A stretch of DNA of 64,000 bases from Luoshenia tenuis (GCF_014384745.1 NZ_JACRSO010000001.1:186001-250000); one strand, 5' to 3'. Positions 25,575-33,991 are shown, counted from the first letter of the stretch. Notes: generated from the sequence alone by a model not told the origin. Numbers and translations are program-made.

Positions 25575-26327
25575 ATGATTTTATATTTTTCAGGGACAGG
25601 CAACAGCGCATATGTCGCAAAGCGAATCGGCAAGGCGATCGGCGATGAAGTCATTGATCTTTTTGATAAGATCAAGCATCATGATTTTTCACAAATGCGC
25701 TCATCACGTCCGTGGGTGGTCGTCGCGCCCACTTACGCCTGGCGGATCCCCCGTATTTTACAGAACTATTTGGAGCGTACCAGCCTGACGGGGAATAGAA
25801 ACATTTATTTTGTCATGACCTGCGGCGAAAGCATTGGGAATGCGGAAAAATACCTAAAGAAACTCTGCGCCGCAAAGGAGATGCGCTATTGCGGCTGTGC
25901 CGGGATCACCATGCCTGAAAATTATATTGCTTTATTTACGACGCCGGCCAAGGACGAGGCCCTCCAGACCATCGATCAAGCCGAAAGCGCGATCGATCGC
26001 GCGTCTCTTTTAATAAAAAGCGGCGACTGCTTTGCGCCCTCTCACAGTTCTTTAAGTGATAGACTAAACAGTGGTATTGTAAATGATCTGTTTTATCCTT
26101 TTGTCGTGCATGCCAAAAAGTTTTATGTTACGGACCGCTGTATATCCTGCGGCAAATGTACCCACGTCTGTCCTCTCGGCAACGTCCACCTGGCAGAGGG
26201 CAAACCCGTCTGGGGCACGCACTGTACGCACTGCATGGCGTGCATCTGCCGCTGCCCCGCGGAAGCCATCGAATATGGTAAGCACAGCCAGGGGCTACCG
26301 CGCTATGTATGCCCCAAACAGAGCTAA
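25575..26327 (+). CDS. EFR1 family ferrodoxin (flavodoxin-like plus 2[4Fe-4S])
   Basis: A 250-aa protein. The N-terminal flavodoxin-like domain begins ILYFSGTGNSAYVAKRIG (FMN phosphate loop) and runs to about residue 150. The C-terminal domain has two 4Fe-4S motifs, CISCGKCTHVCP and CTHCMACICRCP, of bacterial ferredoxin type. Such proteins probably move electrons in anaerobes; the partner is unknown. AAAGGAGAAGCGCC precedes the ATG. It is monocistronic and followed by a strong terminator. Confidence 0.9.
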   Translation: MILYFSGTGNSAYVAKRIGKAIGDEVIDLFDKIKHHDFSQMRSSRPWVVVAPTYAWRIPRILQNYLERTSLTGNRNIYFVMTCGESIGNAEKYLKKLCAAKEMRYCGCAGITMPENYIALFTTPAKDEALQTIDQAESAIDRASLLIKSGDCFAPSHSSLSDRLNSGIVNDLFYPFVVHAKKFYVTDRCISCGKCTHVCPLGNVHLAEGKPVWGTHCTHCMACICRCPAEAIEYGKHSQGLPRYVCPKQS

Positions 26328-26339
26328 AAACAGATAGAT

Positions 26340-26376
26340 GGGAGAGGACACGGGGCCCGTATCCTCTCCCTTTTTT
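26340..26376 (+). terminator. Terminator after the EFR1 gene
   Basis: GC-rich stem starting GGGAGAGGACACGGG at 26340 and closing with CGTATCCTCTCCC, then six T (26371-26376). Confidence 0.85.
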
Positions 26377-26473
26377 CAGCGAATCCAGCGCCCGTGCGTA
26401 TAGGCCGGGCCTATCCTCGTTTTTAAGCGCATCGCACGCATGTAAGCCCTATATATCTATTTACCGCGTCCTC

Positions 26474-26785
26474 TTATCTGAATTTTACCGCCGTACCGTA
26501 GGCGATAACCTCGGCCGCGCCCTGCATGATGGCCGAAGAGGCATATCGGATGTTGACTACCGCATCGGCCCCTATCCCCTCGGCTTCCTCCACCATCCGC
26601 TTGGTCGCCAGGGCGCGCGCATCGTTCATCATCTCGTTATAGGCCTTCAGCTCTCCGCCTACCAAGGTTTTAAATCCCTGGGTAATATCCCGGCCGATAT
26701 TTTTGGATTGAATGGTGGAGCCCTTCACCAGGCCCAGCATCTCCAGCTCTTTGCCGGTGATGTAATCAGTATTGACTAAGATCAT
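26474..26785 (-). CDS. YbjQ-family (DUF74) heavy-metal-binding domain protein
   Basis: A 103-aa YbjQ/UPF0145 protein, a pentamer-forming domain of unknown function. It has the conserved GLVKGSTIQSKNIGRDI and GADAVVNIRYASS segments. The frame extends four codons to a GTG at 26797, but the ATG at 26785 fits the family start and has AGGAG upstream. It overlaps the membrane-protein gene before it by 20 bp. Confidence 0.88.
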   Translation of the reverse strand: MILVNTDYITGKELEMLGLVKGSTIQSKNIGRDITQGFKTLVGGELKAYNEMMNDARALATKRMVEEAEGIGADAVVNIRYASSAIMQGAAEVIAYGTAVKFR

Positions 26786-27017
26786 CCTCTTCCCCACTCC
26801 TTACTTCTTTAATTCGTTCAACAAGCACAAAAAGTGAAACGCCTATGAGCGCCATCGGTACGATCAGTCCGGTCCACTTTGCCCATAGCGGCATCGGCAG
26901 CACAAAGCACAACCCCGCGAAGATCAAAAAATAAACGATCAAAAATGCCGTGATGACGATGGGCGCCACTAACCTTTTATCCAAATGCCTTCGCCCGCCT
27001 TCCGCCTTTTTTATCAT
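26766..27017 (-). CDS. Small two-span membrane protein
   Basis: An 83-aa protein with a basic N-terminus (KKAEGGRRHLDKR), two hydrophobic helices (about 19-40 and 46-66) joined by PMPLWAKW, and a charged C-terminus. I do not recognise the family. It overlaps the start of the YbjQ gene by 20 bp, so both are co-translated. A GGCGGGG site lies upstream of the ATG. Confidence 0.65.
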   Translation of the reverse strand: MIKKAEGGRRHLDKRLVAPIVITAFLIVYFLIFAGLCFVLPMPLWAKWTGLIVPMALIGVSLFVLVERIKEVRSGEEDDLSQY

Positions 27018-27096
27018 TATAAGAGCCCCGCCACCACTTTACAATGCACCCTAGGTAAATATTCATTTTCACGCCCTGCCTTACATGGTTTGAGTG

Positions 27097-27125
27097 TTGA
27101 CAGGCACTTGCTTTGTTGTTATAAT
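27097..27125 (+). promoter_or_regulatory. Consensus promoter of the tRNA-Leu gene
   Basis: TTGACA (27097-27102), 17-bp spacer, TATAAT (27120-27125), about 59 bp upstream of the mature tRNA 5' end. Perfect consensus boxes are usual for stable RNA genes. Confidence 0.85.
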
Positions 27126-27183
27126 TATAAACGCTTCTTACCTGAATTTATCCTACTGGTAGGATAGAGGCGGGAATGGTCTT

Positions 27184-27268
27184 GCGGTCATGCTGGAACA
27201 GGCAGACAGGCGCGTTTGAGGGGCGCGTGTCGAGAGACGTGTGGGTTCAAGTCCCACTGACCGCACCA
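27184..27268 (+). tRNA. tRNA-Leu (anticodon GAG)
   Basis: 85 nt including an encoded CCA end. The acceptor stem pairs GCGGTCA with TGACCGC and the D stem is CTG/CAG. The anticodon stem is CGCGT/GCGCG with loop TTGAGGG, giving anticodon GAG, which reads CUC and CUU. A long class II variable arm and the T arm GTGGG-TTCAAGT-CCCAC follow. It is a single tRNA gene with its own promoter and terminator. Confidence 0.95.
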
Positions 27269-27277
27269 AGGCAGACA

Positions 27278-27320
27278 GCCCATAAACACAGCGAAACCGG
27301 TGTTTATGGGCTTATTTTTT
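27278..27320 (+). terminator. Terminator of tRNA-Leu
   Basis: 12-13 bp stem GCCCATAAACAC / GTGTTTATGGGC (27278-27311) followed by TTATTTTTT. Confidence 0.88.
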
Positions 27321-27433
27321 AATAGTATCTAGCGATCCGAAACGCCATACATAGCAAAGCGACGCGCCGCTGGCGCAAAAAACAAGTGGGCCGCGTAGAA
27401 AAAATAAAAGTCGAAGGGGAGGCGCCGCGAGAG

Positions 27434-28744
27434 ATGATGCAGAAAATAAGGGCACTGGGTAAACACCCGCTTTTGGAATTGCTCAGGCGAAACAAAGGTA
27501 ACCCACGCACACTGGTCTTAATTGAACCGCTGTGGGGGATCCCTTATAACCTGATCGCCCCCTTCTCCACGCTATACATGTATACTCTGGGCGTAACGGA
27601 CGTGCAGATCGGTTTGATCTTATCGATCGCCATGTTCGTCCAGGTGTTTTTTTCCTTTTGCGGCGGTATCCTCACCGATAAGCTGGGGCGCAAGTTCACC
27701 ACCATGATGGGCGACTTTTTCGGCTGGGGTGTGGCCTGTTTGATCTGGGCCGTTTCCAACAACTTTTGGATGTTTTTGATCGCCGTTCTCTTCAACAGCT
27801 TTGAACAGATCAACCAAACCGCATGGTATTGCCTGCTGATTGAGGACGCCGACGCTAAAGACCTTGTTGGCATCTATACCTGGTGCAATATCGGCGGTTT
27901 GATCGCCGTATTCTTCGCACCGATCTCGGGCTTGTTTATCAATGCGTTTTCGGTCGTCCCCGTCGTCCGGGTCTTATATCTGGTATTTTCGATCAATATG
28001 ATGATCAAAATTTTGATCACCTACAGGCATTGTAAAGAAACCCGGCAGGGGCAGGCCCGGATGGCGGAAACAAAGAACCAATCATTTGCCAAGATCCTGT
28101 TTGAATACAAACACTTGGTGCCCCGGGTACTGAAAAACAGGGAGATCATGAAGGTGATCGCCGTCTTTGTCATCTTATATATCACCAACATGGTCAGCGT
28201 AAACTTCTTTAGTCTATATGCAACGCAAAAACTGGGGCTGCCGGATAGTTACCTGGCGTTGTTCCCCATTTTAAACGCAACGGTCATGTTGATCTTTTTA
28301 ATCGGGATTCAACACCGTATGGATTCGATGAAATTTAAAGCGCCTATATGGGCCGGGCTGGTACTTCACGCAATTGCTTCCGTTTTGCTGATATTGGCGC
28401 CGGCAGAGAATGTATTCTTCGTCATGATTTATATCCTGGTGGGCGCGGTAGCAAGCGCCCTGATAACCCCTCGAAAGGACGCGCTGCTGCAGCTGAATAT
28501 CAATCCAAAAGAACGGGCCCGGATCAATGCCCTGATCATGGCCTTTACCATTGCCTTTTCTTCTCCCTTCGGCTATTTCGCAGGCTGGCTTTCAAGTATT
28601 GACCGCCGTTTGCCCTTTGCCTTTGCTTTTGCCCTGTTTATTACGGCGATCGTCGTTATCAGCCGTATCCAAGAGCCCGAGCTGCGCCATGATGACGATA
28701 AAGAAGAAGGTATTGTATCTGCCAGCGATGGCGATCTATCCTGA
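27434..28744 (+). CDS. MFS transporter
   Basis: A 436-aa major facilitator protein with about 12 membrane helices. The loop 2-3 signature DKLGRKFTTMMGD and a central cytoplasmic loop (about 195-235) are visible. The substrate is unknown. The frame is open to a GTG at 27386, but GGGGAGG (27417-27423) sits 10 nt ahead of the ATG at 27434. It follows the tRNA-Leu terminator and ends at its own terminator. Confidence 0.85.
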   Translation: MMQKIRALGKHPLLELLRRNKGNPRTLVLIEPLWGIPYNLIAPFSTLYMYTLGVTDVQIGLILSIAMFVQVFFSFCGGILTDKLGRKFTTMMGDFFGWGVACLIWAVSNNFWMFLIAVLFNSFEQINQTAWYCLLIEDADAKDLVGIYTWCNIGGLIAVFFAPISGLFINAFSVVPVVRVLYLVFSINMMIKILITYRHCKETRQGQARMAETKNQSFAKILFEYKHLVPRVLKNREIMKVIAVFVILYITNMVSVNFFSLYATQKLGLPDSYLALFPILNATVMLIFLIGIQHRMDSMKFKAPIWAGLVLHAIASVLLILAPAENVFFVMIYILVGAVASALITPRKDALLQLNINPKERARINALIMAFTIAFSSPFGYFAGWLSSIDRRLPFAFAFALFITAIVVISRIQEPELRHDDDKEEGIVSASDGDLS

Positions 28745-28777
28745 TTTTCTTCAAACCTTTTACCAGCATCTTCCGAC

Positions 28778-28812
28778 AACCGGTAATCCATAATGGGTTG
28801 CCGGTTATTTTT
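28778..28812 (+). terminator. Terminator after the MFS gene
   Basis: Stem AACCGGTAATCC / GGGTTGCCGGTT (28778-28806, G-T pairs) followed by ATTTTTT. Confidence 0.8.
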
Positions 28813-28918
28813 TACATCCTTTGCCCAAACACGCCCGGCTTTCGGCTTTTCTTTGCGTAAAAAGGCCGGGTCCACCCCAAAGCCGTTTGGTTTATTTATT
28901 TCTTGTACCAAGAAAGTA

Positions 28919-28947
28919 TTGACAACTGTAACTTTATTTGATATGTT
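28919..28947 (+). promoter_or_regulatory. Upstream promoter candidate for the QueD-family gene
   Basis: TTGACA (28919-28924), 17-bp spacer, TATGTT (28942-28947). It would give a leader of about 270 nt. The 478-bp gap 28745-29222 holds the MFS terminator, this AT-rich promoter region, a second promoter and the structured leader; no gene is supported in it. Confidence 0.5.
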
Positions 28948-29066
28948 TTAAACAGATATTAAATATCATTAAATATTTTATATCAAATTTATTCTTTATA
29001 ACTATGGTAAAAGCAACAGTCCTTTGGTTGAGATAGACGCTTCATTATCTTTCGGCCATAAAAACA

Positions 29067-29095
29067 TTGACGACCGAACCCCTCTATAGTATAGA
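29067..29095 (+). promoter_or_regulatory. Proximal promoter candidate for the QueD-family gene
   Basis: TTGACG (29067-29072), 17-bp spacer, TATAGA (29090-29095). It would give a leader of about 120 nt containing the pseudoknot-like element at 29177-29218. Confidence 0.5.
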
Positions 29096-29176
29096 AGACA
29101 AAGATATTCCGCTTTTCCCTCTCAATGAACATCCCGCGAAGGCTACATCCTCCCAACGATTTTAGTTTTGTGCACA

Positions 29177-29218
29177 TACGGGGGCAGGATACCCTCCCGT
29201 AAATTAATAAAAAAGGAG
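29177..29218 (+). promoter_or_regulatory. Candidate preQ1-I-like riboswitch sequestering the ribosome site
   Basis: A 6-bp stem TACGGG (29177-29182) / CCCGTA (29196-29201) closes a 13-nt loop GGCAGGATACCCT. An A-rich tail follows, ending in AAAAGGAG (29211-29218), the ribosome site 5 nt before the ATG. The CTCC at 29194-29197 can pair with GGAG. The GCAG..ACCC loop, A-rich tail and terminal AGG resemble small class I preQ1 aptamers, as I recall their consensus. The downstream gene belongs to the queuosine-precursor family. The structure is seen; ligand and class are inference. Confidence 0.5.
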
Positions 29219-29222
29219 AACG

Positions 29223-29789
29223 ATGATGAGAAGTATTACGAATCTGGAACTGCAGTACGCGCACCGGTTTTACGGGTTTAAAGGAGAGGCCCAGTATTTG
29301 CATGGCCACACAGGGTCTTTAACCATCGAGGTGGAAGATTCCGTCGAACCCGGCGTCAATATGGTTTTCCCCTGTAACGAGATTCAAAAGACGGCCTGGG
29401 AAGTGCTGAAAAACTTTGACCACGCATTAATCCTGCGCGAAGATGACCCGCTGCTGCCCGCAATACTTGATGTGTACGAAAAGCAGGGCATAAAAGACGG
29501 CGCGCCGACCAATAAGATGAAGGGCCCCGCCTTTAAGACCGAGCTTGCCACCGCCTACCCGGATTGCCGTCTGGTCGTAACCAAGGAAACTATGACCGTT
29601 GAGGGTATGATCAAGATCGTGTACGATCTACTCAAGGATAAACTGAACATCGCCAAGATCACTTTCACCAGCGGCGTCAATGCGGCTTGCGCCGAATTTG
29701 AAACCCATAACGATATCGCCCGCTGTCCGCTGTGCGGTATTGCGCTGAACCAAAACGGCGTATGCCCGAAGTGCGGATATAAAAAGTAA
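29223..29789 (+). CDS. queD: 6-pyruvoyl-tetrahydropterin synthase/QueD family protein with zinc ribbon
   Basis: A 188-aa protein. The N-terminal part (about 1-150) is the PTPS/QueD T-fold with zinc-binding histidines in YAHRF and LHGHTG. The C-terminus carries a Cys4 zinc ribbon (CPLCGIALNQNGVCPKCG). In E. coli QueD the catalytic Cys lies four residues before the HGH motif. Here that place is Ala, with Glu one residue earlier (GEAQYLHGH). This recalls the Cys-to-Glu change of PTPS-III enzymes that work in folate synthesis. The leader looks like a preQ1 riboswitch, so queuosine synthesis (7-deazaguanine pathway) remains the leading guess. Confidence 0.75.
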   Translation: MMRSITNLELQYAHRFYGFKGEAQYLHGHTGSLTIEVEDSVEPGVNMVFPCNEIQKTAWEVLKNFDHALILREDDPLLPAILDVYEKQGIKDGAPTNKMKGPAFKTELATAYPDCRLVVTKETMTVEGMIKIVYDLLKDKLNIAKITFTSGVNAACAEFETHNDIARCPLCGIALNQNGVCPKCGYKK

Positions 29790-29822
29790 GTTTCATAGCC
29801 TTATCCCCTCCTAAAGGATAGA

Positions 29823-29886
29823 ACCGGCAGGGCGGCAATGGCAAAGGCTGCGCAGATCGCGCGGCGCCATGGCCCGCCCTGCCGGT
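29823..29886. repeat. Long intergenic inverted repeat
   Basis: Perfect 13-bp arms ACCGGCAGGGCGG (29823-29835) and CCGCCCTGCCGGT (29874-29886). An inner partial extension (ATGGC 29838-29842 with GCCAT 29866-29870) makes one large hairpin. There is no T run on either side, so it is not a standard terminator. It lies between the QueD-family gene and a glycosyltransferase gene. Confidence 0.7.
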
Positions 29887-29972
29887 CTTTGGTGTTCGGC
29901 CGGCCGTTCACGCATGCGCAACTGCCTCACGCCCCCGCCCCCTTCTACATACACTAAAGCAAAAAGGTTGCG

Positions 29973-30848
29973 ATGAAGATGAACGAACCCTTGTTTTCCG
30001 TCATTCTCCCCGTGCACGATACGCGGGATTACCTGGATGAATGTCTAAACAGCGCGCTGACCCAATCATTAGATGATTTTGAGCTGATCTGCATCGATAA
30101 TGGCTCTACCGATGGATCGGGGGAGCTGCTGGATCGATACGCCCAGCAAGACGCCAGGATGCAGGTTTTTCACCAAATGGATCGCGGGCTTTCCAACGCG
30201 CGCAACGTAGGACTCGCGGCAGCCCGCGGGCGCTATATCGCCTTTTTAGACAGCGATGATGTTTTAAAGCCGCAGGCCCTGCAGCGTATGTATGCAGCCA
30301 TGTCCTCCGGAATGCTGGATCTGCTGTGCTTTGAGTTCGATATACTGCCCGAAAAAGATGGCTGGACCATGGGTGATGGCTCCCCCCAGGCGTGGCGCAG
30401 GCAGCGCGAACATCCAGGACTTATGGACGGCGGAGACATGTTTGTGGATATGTACCGGGTGGGAGATTACCGCTGCATGGTCTGGGCCTTGTGTTTGAGC
30501 CGCAAATTTTTGCTGCAAACCGGGCTGCACTTTGAAGAGGGCATCATTAACGAAGACGAGATCTTTACCCTCAACGCGCTGCTCAAAGCCCGGCGTACAC
30601 GCCATTTATACGAGAGCTTGTATGTTTACCGCCTCCGGAAGGGCTCTCTGATGCAGACCGCTTCCCGTTCGCCACTCGGGCTGCGCTCCCGCCTACGGGT
30701 TTTGGAGGAACAGATCGCCTTGTGTTCCGACCCCGGCCTGCCCGCTACCGTGCGGGAATGCGTTGCCAGCCAGGCACAGGCGCTGGTACGGGATACGCAA
30801 AGACGATTTGCCGTCCAGTTTTCCAGTGATGGAACATCGGGTAAATAA
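29973..30848 (+). CDS. Glycosyltransferase family 2
   Basis: A 291-aa GT-A fold glycosyltransferase. The N-terminal SVILPVHDTRDYLDECLNSALTQ, the nucleotide-binding DNGSTDGSG and the metal-binding AFLDSDDVL (D-x-D) are intact. EDEIF in the later part fits the catalytic acidic region. No membrane helix is seen. Acceptor and donor are unknown. It stands alone, which is unusual for a gene of surface polysaccharide synthesis. Confidence 0.85.
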   Translation: MKMNEPLFSVILPVHDTRDYLDECLNSALTQSLDDFELICIDNGSTDGSGELLDRYAQQDARMQVFHQMDRGLSNARNVGLAAARGRYIAFLDSDDVLKPQALQRMYAAMSSGMLDLLCFEFDILPEKDGWTMGDGSPQAWRRQREHPGLMDGGDMFVDMYRVGDYRCMVWALCLSRKFLLQTGLHFEEGIINEDEIFTLNALLKARRTRHLYESLYVYRLRKGSLMQTASRSPLGLRSRLRVLEEQIALCSDPGLPATVRECVASQAQALVRDTQRRFAVQFSSDGTSGK

Positions 30849-30856
30849 AAAGCGAA

Positions 30857-30889
30857 AGCCCGCCCCAATAGCAGCTACCGGGGCGGGCT
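30857..30889. terminator. GC-rich hairpin between convergent genes
   Basis: Perfect 10-bp stem AGCCCGCCCC (30857-30866) / GGGGCGGGCT (30880-30889), loop of 13 nt. A tract of A on one side and TTATG on the other. It lies between the glycosyltransferase and the PTS-EAL gene (convergent). Confidence 0.7.
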
Positions 30890-30920
30890 TATGTTATGGC
30901 GTACGGGGCCCATGGCCGCG

Positions 30921-33005
30921 TCAGCTCATTATTCTTTGTCCTGGTTCAAGCGCCAGCAGTTTCTCAAGCGGAACCGCCGGTCCATACAGATAACCCTGAA
31001 AAAGGGTAATCCCCAGCTTCAGCAGCTCATCCTGAATCGCTTCATTCTCAACAAACTCTGCAATGACCTGAAACCCCAGGCTGTGCCCCAGGGTAACGAT
31101 GGAACCGATGATCTCCCGGGAGCGCTGGTTTTCCACCACTTGGCGCACCAGGCCGCCATCCAGCTTCACAAAATGGAAGTGGTTGCTGCGCAAATAGCTT
31201 AGCGACGTCTGCCCCATGCTAAAATCGTCGATCGCCAGCTGAATGCCGCTAACGCCCAGCAGCTCGATATTGGAGGCGATATTGGGTAGATTCACAAGCG
31301 ATGTCTCCTCCGTTACCTCCAGCACCAAACTGCCGCTTACACCTGCATGCTCCGCCAGCTGGATGATCCGCCTTGCCATCGCCCGGTCATCTAACTGTTG
31401 GGCGACGATATTGGCTGAAACATGGATGTTGGGGCCAAAGCGTTCTCGCAGGGGCGCAATATCCCGGCACACAGTGTCCAATATGCACCACGTCAGTTTT
31501 TGAAAGCAGCCGTCCTCCTGCGCCAATGCGACGACCAGCGGCGGAAAAACCGGCTTTCCATTATACTGCCAGCGCAAAAGCGCCTCCGCGCCGATCACGT
31601 GCCCCTGCGCATTGACCTGGGGCTGATAGCACATCGGTATCCTGTTGGCATCCACATCCGCGCGCAGCTGAGAGGCCAGGCCTTTGGCGATGATCCCCAG
31701 GCTGTCATAGCGCTCTAAATAATTCATGTGTTCGCCGTTTTCCATCCGTTTGCGAAAATCCCGGGTCAACTCGCCGATCAAATAGTCCTCCCGCCCTTCC
31801 TGGATGCGCTCGGACAGGCGCACAAACGGGATATATAACAGCGTGCCCAGCGCTACGATCACCAACTGCACCACCACCCCGCTAAAGGAGCCGGTGGCCA
31901 GGTAGCCGCTGAAAAACACCGGGGTGGTCCAGTTTACCGCCTGGGCCGCCACCGGCATCAAGCCCAGCATCACGGCCCCATAGGCCACCAGCATGGAAAG
32001 CAGCGGCGTTAGGATAAAGGGTATGAACAGTATGGGATTTAAGACGATAGGCAGGCCGAAGACCAGAATCTCATTTATATTGAACAGCGCCAGCGGCGTA
32101 GCCGAATAGGCTAACTGGCGGTTACCCTTTTGACGTGAGGCGATCAGCATCGCCAGCAGCAGGCAGAGCGTAGCGCCGCTGCCGCCGATCACGGCAAAGT
32201 TATCCAAAAAGGACTTGGTGATCACCGTGGTCGATGCGCCCGCACCGGCAAATACCGTTTGCGCCACCGGGTCCAGCGCATTGCCCCCATGGATGCCCAG
32301 GGCCCAAAGCAGATCCAATAAAAAGAGAAACACTAAACCGTTTGCCGGCTCATAGCGCAGCCCGCCAAAGGCCCGGAAAAGCAGCCCGCTGATCAAATCG
32401 TTGAGGTTTCCCTCATGGAAGCATATCTGCAGCAGCAGGTTGCCTAGGGCAAACACCGTAACGCAAACGGCCACCGGCAATATTGCCGCCATAGAGCTGC
32501 GGAAATGGATATCGTTTCCAGCCGCATAGGAGCGGTAACGGCGGTAAACCAAGCGGTTAAGCGCAAAAAACAGACGTGTAGCGAGGATAGCGCAAAGCAT
32601 TGCCGTAAATACGCCGATGGTGCCAAAGCTTTCCAGCGACAGCGTGCCGCTCTCCCCACCCAGGGATACGATGAAACAGGCGCAGGCGGAAACCATGGCC
32701 ACGATACGCACGACAAAGTTTTCCCCAGCAAAGGGCGCCGTATAAAAATAGCTGATGGCCAGCGTTAAATAGAGGGATAAAAAACCGGTAGTGGAATCAA
32801 TGATGAACTGTAAAAGAACCGGCACAAGGCCGCCGCAAAAGCTTTCTAAAAAGCCTTGATAGGCCGGTATTGGCAGATTGAGCAACAACAAGGCAAAAGA
32901 CCCGGTCAGCACGATGGGAATGATCAATAAGAATCCTTTTTTGATCGCGCTTAGCACCTGGCAATTCTCTATCGCATAGAGAATTTTAAGTATCCGTTTC
33001 GTCAC
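30921..33005 (-). CDS. PTS EIIC-like membrane sensor fused to EAL c-di-GMP phosphodiesterase
   Basis: A 694-aa fusion. Residues about 1-420 form a cellobiose/lactose-type PTS EIIC with multiple helices and the substrate loop GIHGGNA. Residues about 450-690 form an EAL domain. Catalytic features are present: EALLRW, a conserved Asn (SANIVAQQL), Glu in LEVTEE, IDDFSMGQTSLSYL, KLDGG, AEFVENE and QGYLYG. So it is probably an active c-di-GMP hydrolase gated by a sugar-binding transporter-like domain. The frame opens at 33026, but GGGGAGG (33014-33020) points to the GTG at 33005. No EIIA or EIIB partner is nearby, which supports a sensor role. Confidence 0.88.
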   Translation of the reverse strand: MTKRILKILYAIENCQVLSAIKKGFLLIIPIVLTGSFALLLLNLPIPAYQGFLESFCGGLVPVLLQFIIDSTTGFLSLYLTLAISYFYTAPFAGENFVVRIVAMVSACACFIVSLGGESGTLSLESFGTIGVFTAMLCAILATRLFFALNRLVYRRYRSYAAGNDIHFRSSMAAILPVAVCVTVFALGNLLLQICFHEGNLNDLISGLLFRAFGGLRYEPANGLVFLFLLDLLWALGIHGGNALDPVAQTVFAGAGASTTVITKSFLDNFAVIGGSGATLCLLLAMLIASRQKGNRQLAYSATPLALFNINEILVFGLPIVLNPILFIPFILTPLLSMLVAYGAVMLGLMPVAAQAVNWTTPVFFSGYLATGSFSGVVVQLVIVALGTLLYIPFVRLSERIQEGREDYLIGELTRDFRKRMENGEHMNYLERYDSLGIIAKGLASQLRADVDANRIPMCYQPQVNAQGHVIGAEALLRWQYNGKPVFPPLVVALAQEDGCFQKLTWCILDTVCRDIAPLRERFGPNIHVSANIVAQQLDDRAMARRIIQLAEHAGVSGSLVLEVTEETSLVNLPNIASNIELLGVSGIQLAIDDFSMGQTSLSYLRSNHFHFVKLDGGLVRQVVENQRSREIIGSIVTLGHSLGFQVIAEFVENEAIQDELLKLGITLFQGYLYGPAVPLEKLLALEPGQRIMS

Positions 33006-33146
33006 TTCCCCAACCTCCCCACCCATTGTGTTCTATTGTAACATAAATGCGGCACTTTATCTAATCTTTAGATCGGTCTTTCGTTTTTAAGAAGAGTTAG
33101 GGTGTAATCGTATACCGCTCGCTCCGCTTTCTAGACTGATTACGGG

Positions 33147-33176
33147 TTGTATTCCCTTTCCCCAGTGGGTTATAAT
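33147..33176 (+). promoter_or_regulatory. Promoter of the zinc-ribbon protein gene
   Basis: TTGTAT (33147-33152), 18-bp spacer, TATAAT (33171-33176), about 39 bp upstream of the ATG. Confidence 0.55.
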
Positions 33177-33214
33177 GAGAATATACAAATAATCCATAAT
33201 CAGGAGGCCTAAGG

Positions 33215-33850
33215 ATGTTTTGTTATAAATGTGGAACACAGATCCCCGACGGAGGGAAGTTTTGCCCAGCTTGCGGCACGGCCGCACAGGGTAGCACCGC
33301 CGCTTCCCAGCCTGCACCACAACCGGCGGAGCCCTTTCCTCAGCCTAGCCCTATCACTCAGGCGACGTCTAATGGAGCCATGCCTTTTGAGGATTACCGC
33401 TCGCTGCTTGAAGGGCGCTTGGGCATCGGCCAGTTCGTGCCTGAGCTAAACGCCTGGATGTATTATTCGGAGGAGTTCAAAATCAAATGGGGCGCTTCCA
33501 AAATGAAAAAATATGTTTTTCTCTCCTCTTTTGAAAAGCTAGACGCCCAAACGCTGCGCGCCTATTCCGACGCCTGCATCAAGCATGCCCTCAAGATATA
33601 TCAGGGCCTGCCGCGCGGCTTCCAGACCGGCGTTAGCAGCTTTGCCATTGCCGCCAGCAACGCAGTGGGACAGGACGCAGTCGATCTGGCGCTGCAGATT
33701 CCGCCCAAGCACTACGCGGCCTTTGAGCTGCCTGTGATCGCCGATCTGCAAAACCGCAGAATCTGCCATATGCAGCGCACACCCATGTGGGGCGCACTGT
33801 TGTGGAAAGATATCCGCAATTTTGCCACGGCCTGCGCAAAATTTGAGTAA
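33215..33850 (+). CDS. Zinc-ribbon protein of unknown function
   Basis: A 211-aa protein. The N-terminal double-cysteine zinc ribbon (CYKCGTQIPDGGKFCPACG, 3-21) is followed by a Pro/Gln/Ala-rich linker (about 24-52) and a helical C-terminal domain (about 58-211). No membrane segment is seen. I do not recognise the C-terminal domain. AGGAGGCCTAAGG precedes the ATG. It is a single-gene unit with its own promoter and terminator. Confidence 0.75.
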   Translation: MFCYKCGTQIPDGGKFCPACGTAAQGSTAASQPAPQPAEPFPQPSPITQATSNGAMPFEDYRSLLEGRLGIGQFVPELNAWMYYSEEFKIKWGASKMKKYVFLSSFEKLDAQTLRAYSDACIKHALKIYQGLPRGFQTGVSSFAIAASNAVGQDAVDLALQIPPKHYAAFELPVIADLQNRRICHMQRTPMWGALLWKDIRNFATACAKFE

Positions 33851-33855
33851 CCAAG

Positions 33856-33881
33856 CGGACGCCTTACGGCGTCCGTTTTTT
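33856..33881 (+). terminator. Terminator after the zinc-ribbon protein gene
   Basis: 8-bp stem CGGACGCC / GGCGTCCG with TTAC loop and six T (33876-33881). Confidence 0.88.
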
Positions 33882-33991
33882 ATCCGGCGTTCGCGGCTGG
33901 GCCGCGCTTGCACATACCGTACACATTGTATATGATGAAAGAAATATGTCTAGCGTGCAACCACTAATCAATTTAAAAGGAGGCTGGTTTA

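Noticed and set aside
28989..29309. Minus-strand frame of 106 codons in the QueD leader
   Set aside because: Overlaps the promoter, structured leader and start of the QueD-family gene; composition not protein-like.
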